DNA from: Immundisolibacteraceae bacterium
GTDB lineage: Bacteria > Pseudomonadota > Gammaproteobacteria > Immundisolibacterales > Immundisolibacteraceae
Direction of reading: 5' to 3'
Assembly: GCA_019090185.1 (NCBI GenBank)
Contig: JAHRWJ010000221.1
Location: forward strand, 1-5,601
Length of the DNA: 5,601 nt
In this document: positions 1-5,601 of the stretch, piece by piece
How positions within the stretch are numbered: position 1 is the stretch's first letter
Layout of the letters: each line of letters begins with the position of its first letter
Notes under the pieces: model-generated
Told to the model about the DNA's origin: nothing
Seen by the model: only the letters and a program-made list of their open reading frames with translations
Databases searched by the model: none
Made by a program: the position numbers and the translations under genes

Positions 1-2039
1 CGACCCTGACGATCAACTTCAAGTACCTTGACTCTAACAACATCGCCTTCAGAAAGCTTATCGCTGACCTTCTCGACACGTTCGTTGGAGATCTGCGAGA
101 TATGCAACAGTCCGTCGCGGCCGGGGAGAATGGTCACAAAGGCACCAAAATCCATTAGCTTGGCAACTTTACCTTCGTAAATAGTACCTACTTCTACATC
201 CGCTGCAATCTGTTCGACCATGCGTTTGGCTTCTTCACCAGCGGCCCGATCAACACTGGCAACACGAATGGTGCCGTCGTCGTCAATATCAATAGTGGCA
301 CCGGTAGCTTCGGTGATTGACCGAATGGTGGCACCACCTTTACCGATGACATCACGAATTTTTTCGGGATTAATCTTGATAGCGATAATACGCGGCGCGT
401 AGTCGGACATTTCCTGACGCGGGGTGGAAATCGCAGCATTCATACACTCGAGAATATGCAATCGACCTTCGCGGGCCTGATCGAGGGCAACACCCATGAT
501 CTCGCCGGTAATACCAGCAACCTTGATGTCCATCTGCAGCGCGGTGATACCGTTTTGAGTACCGGCAACCTTGAAATCCATATCGCCAAGGTGATCTTCG
601 TCACCGAGGATATCGCTCAATACGGCAAAACTGTCGTCGCCTTTGATCAACCCCATGGCGATACCGGCCACCGCATCTTTCAACGGCACACCAGCATCCA
701 TCATCGCCAGGCTGCCACCGCAGACCGAGGCCATAGAACTGGAACCATTAGATTCGGTAATTTCTGAAACCACCCGCAGGGTGTAGGGAAAGTCTTCCCG
801 AGTTGGCACCAAAGCAGCCAACGCCCGTTTTGCCAACCGACCGTGACCGAGCTCGCGTCGTTTGGTGACGCCCATGCGGCCAGTTTCACCGACGCAGTAG
901 GGAGGGAAGTTGTAGTGCAACATGAAGTTATCTTTATATTCACGCTGCAGACCATCAATCACCTGGCCGTCACGTTCCGTACCCAGTGTGGTGGTAACAA
1001 TAGCTTGAGTTTCGCCACGGGTGAAAAGCGCTGAACCATGGGTACGCGGCAACACACCGGTACGGATGGTGATCGGACGCACGTCACGAGTCGTGCGGCC
1101 ATCGATACGGGGTTCGCCCTTAAGGATGGTGCCGCGAACTGTTGCGCTTTCAATGTCGTGCAGGGTTTCAAGCGCTTCGTCCAGGGCATCGCCATTTTCT
1201 GCATACTGCTCGGAGATTTTGCCCCGTAGCAGCTTCACTGCGTCTTGACGCTGGCCTTTGTCATGTATTTTGTATGCTGCTTCGACATCACTGGTGAAAT
1301 CAGCGGTGACCTTAGCAATCACTTCCTGATCGCGATTAGGTGCTACCCATTCCCAGGCTGGCTGACGCGCCAGGTCTGCAAATTCATTAATAGCAGTAAT
1401 CACCGGAGCCAACTGCTGCTGACCGAACAGCACCGCATTAAGCATCACTTCTTCGTTAAGCTGATTGGCTTCTGATTCAACCATCACCACACCCGCTTCG
1501 ATGCCGGCAACAATCAAATCAAGCTCGGTGGTTTCCATCTGTTCAAGTGATGGATTAACCACATAGCTGCCGTCGATGTAGCCGACCCGAACTGCGCCGA
1601 CTGGGCCCTGGTAAGGACAGCCGGAAATCGCTAACGCCGCTGACGCACCGATTAACGCTGGAATATCGGGGTTAACCTTCTCATCCGCTGACATCACCGT
1701 GGCGACTATCTGTATCTCGTTGACGAAACCGTCGGGAAACAGCGGGCGCACAGATCGATCGATAAGCCGGGAGGTCAGCGTGGCGTTTTCTGAAGGTCTA
1801 GCTTCACGCTTGAAAAATCCTCCAGGTATCTTACCTGCGGCATAATATTTTTCGATGAAATCGACGGTCAGCGGGAAAAAATCCTGCCCTGCTTTGGGCT
1901 GACGTCTACCGGTCATGGCCACCAGAACAACGGTTTCGCCCAAAGTCACTAAAACACTATTGGCCTGGCGTGCGATTTCGCCGGTTTCCAGGACCAGGGT
2001 ATGTTCACCGAGTTGAATCTCTTTTCTGATAGCTGTCAC
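1..2039 (-). CDS. pnp: Polyribonucleotide nucleotidyltransferase (PNPase), 3' end cut by window edge
   Basis: PNPase is a trimeric cytoplasmic 3'-5' exoribonuclease that phosphorolyses RNA to nucleoside diphosphates. From GTG at 2039, 679 codons are open to the left edge without a stop; E. coli PNPase is about 711 residues, so only the end of the S1 domain and the tail are missing. Visible parts: first RNase PH core (about 10-145) with [10 protein letters not shown] at 75-84; helical linker (about 145-305); second RNase PH core (about 315-545) with KRRELGHGR (393-401), [11 protein letters not shown] (430-440) and [12 protein letters not shown] (479-490), which carries the metal-site aspartates D482 and D488 and K490; KH domain with GKGG at 566-569; S1 domain from about 620. 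GTG is chosen because the following [20 protein letters not shown] aligns with family N-termini and no better start lies nearby. The expected glycine in REGRP is alanine here, a mild change. It is the last visible gene of the cluster, 86 nt after rpsO. Identification is secure. Confidence 0.98.
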   Translation of the reverse strand, partial: MTAIRKEIQLGEHTLVLETGEIARQANSVLVTLGETVVLVAMTGRRQPKAGQDFFPLTVDFIEKYYAAGKIPGGFFKREARPSENATLTSRLIDRSVRPLFPDGFVNEIQIVATVMSADEKVNPDIPALIGASAALAISGCPYQGPVGAVRVGYIDGSYVVNPSLEQMETTELDLIVAGIEAGVVMVESEANQLNEEVMLNAVLFGQQQLAPVITAINEFADLARQPAWEWVAPNRDQEVIAKVTADFTSDVEAAYKIHDKGQRQDAVKLLRGKISEQYAENGDALDEALETLHDIESATVRGTILKGEPRIDGRTTRDVRPITIRTGVLPRTHGSALFTRGETQAIVTTTLGTERDGQVIDGLQREYKDNFMLHYNFPPYCVGETGRMGVTKRRELGHGRLAKRALAALVPTREDFPYTLRVVSEITESNGSSSMASVCGGSLAMMDAGVPLKDAVAGIAMGLIKGDDSFAVLSDILGDEDHLGDMDFKVAGTQNGITALQMDIKVAGITGEIMGVALDQAREGRLHILECMNAAISTPRQEMSDYAPRIIAIKINPEKIRDVIGKGGATIRSITEATGATIDIDDDGTIRVASVDRAAGEEAKRMVEQIAADVEVGTIYEGKVAKLMDFGAFVTILPGRDGLLHISQISNERVEKVSDKLSEGDVVRVKVLEVDRQG

Positions 2040-2070
2040 GGTATCTCTCTATGATGGATGTAACGCTGTT

Positions 2071-2084
2071 AAACCGGTTGGTTT
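2071..2084 (-). other. Small hairpin in the pnp leader
   Basis: Read on the minus strand, AAACC-AACC-GGTTT can fold into a 5-bp stem with a 4-nt loop, 31 nt upstream of the pnp GTG. The same bases contain the palindrome AACCGGTT (2072-2079). No T-run follows, so it is not a classic intrinsic terminator. A stem this short can arise by chance. A role in pnp leader regulation is only a possibility. Confidence 0.25.
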
Positions 2085-2088
2085 TGCA

Positions 2089-2094
2089 ATTATA
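2089..2094 (-). promoter_or_regulatory. Candidate -10 element of an internal pnp promoter
   Basis: The minus strand reads TATAAT, a perfect sigma-70 -10 hexamer, in the rpsO-pnp gap. In E. coli pnp has its own promoter between rpsO and pnp, so the position fits. The hexamer 17 nt upstream is AATGCA, a poor -35 match, and I see no extended -10 TG motif, so the promoter would be weak or the match fortuitous. Transcription would start near 2082 and give a leader of roughly 40 nt. This is inference from one motif and its position. Confidence 0.4.
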
Positions 2095-2125
2095 GCCACC
2101 AGCCAGCAGATTGCATTAGCGGAAT

Positions 2126-2395
2126 CTATTTTCGCAAGCCCAGGCTGCTGACCACTTCGCGATAACGATTGAGATCCTTCTTCTTCAGGTAGTCGAGCAG
2201 CTTCCGGCGCTGGTTAACCACCCGCAACAGACCCTGACGAGAATGATGATCATGTTTGTGTGTTTTAAAATGGCCGGTAAGATAATCCAACCGAGCCGAT
2301 AGCAGCGCGATCTGCACCTCTGGGGATCCAGTATCAGAATCATCCCGCTGATATTTTTTAACGACTTCTGCTTTGTCTTCTGCTGTTAACGACAT
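2126..2395 (-). CDS. rpsO: 30S ribosomal protein S15
   Basis: S15 is a primary-binding protein of the 30S subunit that contacts 16S rRNA in the central domain and helps nucleate platform assembly. From ATG at 2395 the product is 89 residues, exactly the length of E. coli S15, beginning [15 protein letters not shown] and ending SLGLRK, with a TAG stop. The family signature is clear: [12 protein letters not shown] at about 20-31, then [27 protein letters not shown], whose HHSR segment is part of the rRNA-binding surface. The frame stays open upstream to an ATG at 2479, but the extra 28 residues lie partly inside truB and match nothing in S15, so the 2395 start is preferred. GGAG lies 9 nt before it. 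In E. coli S15 represses its own translation through a leader pseudoknot; the short gap here shows no obvious equivalent. Confidence 0.98.
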   Translation of the reverse strand: MSLTAEDKAEVVKKYQRDDSDTGSPEVQIALLSARLDYLTGHFKTHKHDHHSRQGLLRVVNQRRKLLDYLKKKDLNRYREVVSSLGLRK

Positions 2396-2404
2396 TTCCT
2401 TCAA

Positions 2405-2408
2405 CTCC
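2405..2408 (-). promoter_or_regulatory. Ribosome binding site of rpsO (decides the start)
   Basis: The minus strand reads TTGGAGTTGAAGGAA directly before the ATG at 2395. GGAG sits 9 nt upstream of the start, a workable Shine-Dalgarno spacing. A second purine run, AAGGA (2397-2401), ends only 1 nt before the ATG and is too close to serve as the main site. This supports the 89-residue S15 over the longer in-frame ORF. Confidence 0.65.
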
Positions 2409-2418
2409 AATAAAAATA

Positions 2419-2436
2419 CATTTAATACAATTAATG
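2419..2436 (-). other. AT-rich imperfect inverted repeat before rpsO
   Basis: In the 49-nt truB-rpsO gap the minus strand CATTAATTGTATTAAATG can fold with CATT pairing to AATG and AAT to ATT, leaving one bulged A and a TGT loop. A TATTTTTATT run follows. With so little GC the stem would be weak, so I do not call it a terminator. It could equally be chance symmetry in AT-rich DNA. If the sequence does anything, the likely role is in the rpsO translational leader. Confidence 0.25.
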
Positions 2437-2444
2437 ACTGGCGA

Positions 2445-3386
2445 TCACTGACGTAATAGCCGGCGTGGATAGAGCGCACCCTTTAGCAGCTCACCGACCC
2501 CCATAAACTCATCCGCCAGAAACAGCGCCACCGTGCCACCGTCCTGACCATGCTCTTCAACCACTGTCTGGCCCATGTTCAGCCGAACAGCATCCGCACC
2601 TGAGACCTGATGCCTGGGCAGTCCAGTTACCAACTGGTCGGTTGGCAACAAATTTTCAGACAACATTTCATCTGACTCGGCTACCGCTTCAAACTCTTCA
2701 ATCGTCAGCGCCTGTTCAAGTTTAAAACCACCGCTAGCGATCCGAACCAGTTCAACTACATGAGCACCGCAGCCAAGTTGTTCACCCAGATCTGCAATCA
2801 AACTGCGTACATAAGTACCTTTACTACAGCTGATCTCAAATTGCAGACATTGATCGGCCTGACCTTGCGAACCAGCAGAGTGATCCGATGGAATCATCTC
2901 AAACTGACTCACTCGAACCTGCCGAGGCTTAATCTCCACCTCAATGCCATCTCGCACATAATCACAGAGCCGCCGACCATCCACCTTAATAGCCGAGTAC
3001 CGCGGTGGGTATTGCTCAATCTCACCGCGAAATCCAGCCAATGCAGCTTCTACTTTATCGGCGCTTAAATCTGGCTTAACGTTGGTCGCGACTATGGTAC
3101 CTTCGCAATCAGCGGTATCGGACACTTCCCCAAACCTACCTACAACCCGATAACGTTTATCAGCTTCGAGCTGAAACCTCGAAAACTTGGTGGCTTCACC
3201 GAAACAGATCGGCAACAACCCTGTCGCCAACGGATCTAGCGTGCCAGTATGACCGGCCTTTTTAGCCCGCAATAACCATTTTACTCGTTGCAAGGCCTGG
3301 TTGGATGACATGCCCTGGGGCTTATCCAGCAGCATCAGCCCATCAAGGTCACGTTTTACCCGTATGGGCTTTTCAATAGCGCCCAT
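2445..3386 (-). CDS. truB: tRNA pseudouridine(55) synthase TruB
   Basis: TruB isomerises uridine 55 in the T-loop of most elongator tRNAs to pseudouridine and also acts as a tRNA folding chaperone in the cytoplasm. The 313-residue product matches the family length (E. coli 314). Motifs in order: [13 protein letters not shown] (17-29); [12 protein letters not shown] (45-56) with the catalytic aspartate at D51; [10 protein letters not shown] (77-86) with the conserved tyrosine Y79; DTADCEG (90-96); YSAIK (130-134); and [10 protein letters not shown] (187-196) with the active-site arginine R194. The C-terminus (about 255-313) looks like the TruB RNA-binding C-terminal domain and ends YPRRLLRQ. 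A short polar stretch, [13 protein letters not shown] at 167-179, seems longer than the equivalent E. coli loop. The ATG at 3386 lies inside rbfA with GGAG 4 nt upstream, which suggests translational coupling. Identification is secure. Confidence 0.98.
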   Translation of the reverse strand: MGAIEKPIRVKRDLDGLMLLDKPQGMSSNQALQRVKWLLRAKKAGHTGTLDPLATGLLPICFGEATKFSRFQLEADKRYRVVGRFGEVSDTADCEGTIVATNVKPDLSADKVEAALAGFRGEIEQYPPRYSAIKVDGRRLCDYVRDGIEVEIKPRQVRVSQFEMIPSDHSAGSQGQADQCLQFEISCSKGTYVRSLIADLGEQLGCGAHVVELVRIASGGFKLEQALTIEEFEAVAESDEMLSENLLPTDQLVTGLPRHQVSGADAVRLNMGQTVVEEHGQDGGTVALFLADEFMGVGELLKGALYPRRLLRQ

Positions 3387-3729
3387 CTTTCTCCGCGGCG
3401 TCCCTCAAAAGACCATCAATACGACTGGTACTGGTCGGTAACTCATCGACTACAAATTCGAGAAAAGGCACCCTTTTGCTATTTAAACGTCGGGCAATTC
3501 CACGTCGCAAAAAGCCCGCTGCGTGTTGCAGCCCATGCAAAGACTCGGTGATGTCTACGTCACCCATATGGGTAAAATAAATCACCGCCCGATTTAGATC
3601 CGGACTGACATCGACCGAAGAAAAACTGATCAGGTCGTCAACACGCGGATCATTCAATTCACGCAGCAGTTCGGGCAGCTCGCGCTGTATAGCATGCCCA
3701 ACCCGGCGTCGACGGTTCAACCCAGGCAT
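3373..3729 (-). CDS. rbfA: 30S ribosome-binding factor RbfA
   Basis: RbfA is a small KH-fold protein that binds immature 30S subunits, helps the 16S rRNA 5' end mature and is important for growth in the cold in E. coli. The 118-residue product is a little shorter than the E. coli protein (133), mainly through a short C-terminal tail ending at DAAEKDGRY. Family features: a basic N-terminus (GLNRRRRVGHAIQRELPELL), NDPRVDDLISFSSVDVSPDL corresponding to the conserved KDPRLG...V.VS.DL region, then a beta strand AVIYFTHMG, the helix LQHAAGFLRRGIARRLNSKRVP and the strand LEFVVDE. It follows infB after 36 nt and overlaps truB by 14 nt. Sequence before the ATG is GGGCGCGGTT, a poor Shine-Dalgarno match, so translation may depend on ribosomes finishing infB. 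The start fits family N-termini, and I see no better alternative. Confidence 0.97.
   Translation of the reverse strand: MPGLNRRRRVGHAIQRELPELLRELNDPRVDDLISFSSVDVSPDLNRAVIYFTHMGDVDITESLHGLQHAAGFLRRGIARRLNSKRVPFLEFVVDELPTSTSRIDGLLRDAAEKDGRY
3391..3394 (-). promoter_or_regulatory. Ribosome binding site of truB inside rbfA
   Basis: Within the last codons of rbfA the minus strand reads GGAGAAAGATG. GGAG lies 4 nt before the truB ATG at 3386, slightly close but usable. It falls in the rbfA codons GCG GAG AAA GAT, so it is also coding sequence. It supports the chosen truB start. Confidence 0.55.
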
Positions 3730-3765
3730 AACCGCGCCCGGTTTGAAGCCTGAGACCTAGCCAGG
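3730..3765 (-). other. infB-rbfA spacer
   Basis: This 36-nt spacer separates the infB TAA from the rbfA ATG. I see no terminator hairpin with a T-run, no -10 hexamer and only weak ribosome-binding potential. It fits read-through transcription of infB and rbfA as one message. Confidence 0.6.
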
Positions 3766-5601
3766 TTACAGCGTTCGCTCAACTTGCACCCGTTCAAAAC
3801 ACTCAATCTGATCGCCTGGTTGTACGCTGGTGTACCCCTTAACCCCAATACCGCACTCAGTGCCACTTTTAACTTCATTGACATCATCTTTAAAGCGACG
3901 CAGAGACTCAAGCTCACCTTCAAAAACTACCACGTTCTCACGCAGCACCCGTATCGGTGCCTCGCGCCGAACCCGGCCTTCCGTGACCATAGATCCGGCA
4001 ATATCACCATATTTAGGAGAACGGAACACTTCCTTAACTTCGGCCAGACCAATGATTTTCTGTGCAAATTCTGGCGCTAGCATTCCGGTTAGGGCAGCTC
4101 GAATCTGATCGATCACTTCATAAATAATACTGTGATAATACAGATCAACACCACTATCCTGAATCAGCTTACGTGCCGTAGCATCTGCACGGACATTGAA
4201 GCCGATAATCAGTGATGAACTAGATATTGCCAGATTAACGTCTGTTTCATTAATAGCACCGACGCCCTGCTGAATAATTTTGACTGCCACTTCATCACTT
4301 GGCAATTGCGCCAATGATGAAACAATCGCCTCAGCCGAACCGCGTACATCGGCCTTAATAATAACGTTGAGGGTACTTATCTGTTTGGCTTTGAGCTGAC
4401 TGAAGATATCTTCATCACCGGCAACCACAGTACTGGCGAGCGCCTTATCTCGCGCCTGGTTACGACGAAAATCAGCGATCTCACGCGCCTTCTTCTCATC
4501 CACTACCACATTAAAATCGTCACCAACCCCCGGCGCGCCGGAGAGGCCGACTATTTCAATCGGCATTGAGGGACCAACCTCACTTAGCTTTTCACCCGTA
4601 TCACCGGTCAACACACGGGCCTTACCAAATTCTGTGCCAGCAAGAATCACATCACCTGGCTTAAGGGTGCCTTGCTGAATCAACACGGTTGCAACAGCGC
4701 CACGACCGCGATCGAGTTTTGATTCAATAACGACACCCTGCGCAGGCCCTTCCACAGGTGCCTTCAGCTCTAACAACTCAGCTTGAATCAGCAGGGCTTC
4801 GAGCAGGTCGGAAACTCCATCACCGGTCTTAGCCGACAGCGAAATGAACTGTGCCTCGCCGCCCCAATCGTCAGGCGCGACACCGTGGGACGAAAGCTCT
4901 TGCTTAACCCGGTCTAAATCAGCTTCGGGCTTATCCATCTTATTAACCGCGACCACTATCGGCACACCGGTTTTGCCGGCATGATCGATTGCCTCAATAG
5001 TCTGTGGCATCACACCATCATCAGCCGCCACCACCAACACGACAATATCGGTAAGTTCGGCACCTCGCGCGCGCATCGCCGAGAAAGCAGCATGCCCAGG
5101 GGTATCCAGAAAAGTCACCAGCCCATTATCGGTTTCTACGTGATAAGCACCGACATGCTGGGTAATCCCACCACTTTCCCCGGCCGCAACACGGCTATTA
5201 CGGATGTAATCCAACAAAGTAGTTTTGCCGTGATCAACATGGCCCATCACCGTCACTACCGGGGCTCTAGGCATCGCTTCACCGACGCCCACAGTCAAAT
5301 CACCTTCCGGGTTATCTGAATCTGCTGCGGTAGCCGAATGGCCCATCTCCTCGGCAAGCAGAATCGCCATATCCTGATCTATCACCTGGTTAATGGTGAC
5401 CATCTGCCCCATCTTCATCAGGACTTTTATAACTTCGCCAGCCTTGACCGTTAGTCGACTCGCCAGCTCTACGACCGTAATAGTCTCGCCAACTTCAATT
5501 TCTCTAACCTGGGTGCCGGTCGGCATTTCAAAACCATGTTCGGTAGAATCAGACGACTTACGATGACTCTTGACGCGCCGCCGTTTACCGGCCAGTCCGC
5601 C
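3766..5601 (-). CDS. infB: Translation initiation factor IF-2, 5' end cut by window edge
   Basis: IF2 is the GTPase that delivers fMet-tRNA to the 30S P site and promotes 50S joining. The frame is open from the right edge to TAA at 3766, giving 611 residues; E. coli IF2 has 890, so roughly the N-terminal third is outside. Numbering from the first visible residue: a basic linker ([11 protein letters not shown], 5-15), a conserved IF2_N-like segment ([13 protein letters not shown], about 38-50), then the G domain with GHVDHGKT (120-127), DTPGH (166-170), NKMD (220-223) and SAK (256-258). Beta-barrel domain II follows, then domain III (about 405-500) and the C-terminal initiator tRNA-binding barrel containing [16 protein letters not shown], ending QVERTL. 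The ATG at 5526 has no Shine-Dalgarno sequence, and in-frame coding of family-like basic composition continues upstream of it, so it is not the gene start. It is the first visible gene of the run; rbfA follows after 36 nt. Confidence 0.98.
   Translation of the reverse strand, partial: GGLAGKRRRVKSHRKSSDSTEHGFEMPTGTQVREIEVGETITVVELASRLTVKAGEVIKVLMKMGQMVTINQVIDQDMAILLAEEMGHSATAADSDNPEGDLTVGVGEAMPRAPVVTVMGHVDHGKTTLLDYIRNSRVAAGESGGITQHVGAYHVETDNGLVTFLDTPGHAAFSAMRARGAELTDIVVLVVAADDGVMPQTIEAIDHAGKTGVPIVVAVNKMDKPEADLDRVKQELSSHGVAPDDWGGEAQFISLSAKTGDGVSDLLEALLIQAELLELKAPVEGPAQGVVIESKLDRGRGAVATVLIQQGTLKPGDVILAGTEFGKARVLTGDTGEKLSEVGPSMPIEIVGLSGAPGVGDDFNVVVDEKKAREIADFRRNQARDKALASTVVAGDEDIFSQLKAKQISTLNVIIKADVRGSAEAIVSSLAQLPSDEVAVKIIQQGVGAINETDVNLAISSSSLIIGFNVRADATARKLIQDSGVDLYYHSIIYEVIDQIRAALTGMLAPEFAQKIIGLAEVKEVFRSPKYGDIAGSMVTEGRVRREAPIRVLRENVVVFEGELESLRRFKDDVNEVKSGTECGIGVKGYTSVQPGDQIECFERVQVERTL

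Larger units (their letters stand above)
2040..2125 (-). other. rpsO-pnp intergenic region
   Basis: This 86-nt gap carries the candidate TATAAT (2089-2094) and a small hairpin (2071-2084). It also has a perfect 6-bp inverted repeat, TGCAAT at 2110-2115 with ATTGCA at 2085-2090, separated by 19 nt. No GC-rich stem followed by a T-run is visible, so I see no intrinsic terminator after rpsO. The pnp ribosome binding site is weak: AGAGAGATACC precedes the GTG. The gap is shorter than the E. coli rpsO-pnp gap as I recall it. Confidence 0.6.

Noticed and set aside
456..767. Plus-strand open frame of 103 codons opposite pnp
   Set aside because: It lies wholly antisense to the conserved catalytic core of pnp, and its composition is explained by the reverse complement of pnp codons. 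I see no ribosome binding site or recognisable domain.
1..2039. Possible frameshift or stop in pnp
   Set aside because: Codon-by-codon translation from 2039 to the left edge stays in one frame, with all family motifs in order and no stop. The gene simply runs off the window.
2419..2456. Possible rpsO promoter using TATTAA as -10
   Set aside because: The hexamer 17 nt upstream (CAGTGA) matches the -35 consensus poorly, 16- and 18-nt spacings are no better, and there is no proper extended -10 motif.
2396..2479. 28-residue N-terminal extension of S15
   Set aside because: The in-frame ATG at 2479 lies within truB. The extension has no counterpart in S15, and the ATG at 2395 gives the exact family length with a GGAG upstream.
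2760..3068. Plus-strand open frame of 102 codons opposite truB
   Set aside because: It is antisense to the conserved middle of truB, with no family features of its own.
3717..3923. Minus-strand 68-codon frame across the infB-rbfA junction
   Set aside because: It is an out-of-frame reading of the IF2 C-terminus. The infB frame there encodes the conserved [16 protein letters not shown] region without interruption.
3784..4108. Two overlapping plus-strand frames opposite the infB 3' end
   Set aside because: Both are shadows of the highly conserved IF2 C-terminal domain. Two frames open together reflects codon bias, not two genes.
4981..5319. Plus-strand open frame of 112 codons opposite the IF2 G domain
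   Set aside because: It is antisense to the P-loop and switch II coding region of infB, with no independent signal.
5524..5526. ATG at 5526 as the infB start or an internal IF2 start
   Set aside because: No Shine-Dalgarno sequence precedes it, and the frame continues upstream to the window edge with a basic linker typical of IF2.

Overview
This window is a stretch of a core translation and RNA-metabolism operon, read entirely from the minus strand. In transcription order (right to left) it holds infB (5' end cut by the window edge), rbfA, truB, rpsO and pnp (3' end cut by the window edge). This gene order, with protein sequences close to the Escherichia coli and Pseudomonas families as I remember them, points to a gammaproteobacterium or a close proteobacterial relative with intermediate GC content. 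The sequence does not let me name a genus.

Layout: 5601-3766 is IF2, from the end of its basic linker to its stop. After a 36-nt spacer comes rbfA (3729-3373), whose last 14 nt overlap the start of truB (3386-2445). A 49-nt AT-rich gap leads to rpsO (2395-2126). An 86-nt gap, holding a perfect TATAAT hexamer but no convincing terminator, leads to pnp, which starts with GTG at 2039 and runs off the left edge. Coding density is about 97 percent. No gap reaches 300 bases, and I see no plus-strand gene, RNA gene, mobile element, CRISPR array or long repeat.

The products share one theme. IF2 brings initiator tRNA to the ribosome. RbfA matures the 30S subunit and S15 is an early-binding 30S protein. 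TruB makes pseudouridine 55 in tRNA. PNPase degrades RNA and in E. coli is a degradosome component. All five genes look intact within the visible part: I translated pnp codon by codon and found no stop or frameshift, and the key catalytic or nucleotide-binding motifs are present in IF2, TruB and PNPase.

I found no undescribed system. The points worth a second look are modest and regulatory: the compact rpsO-pnp and truB-rpsO gaps, the pnp GTG start with a weak ribosome binding site, and the rbfA-truB overlap.
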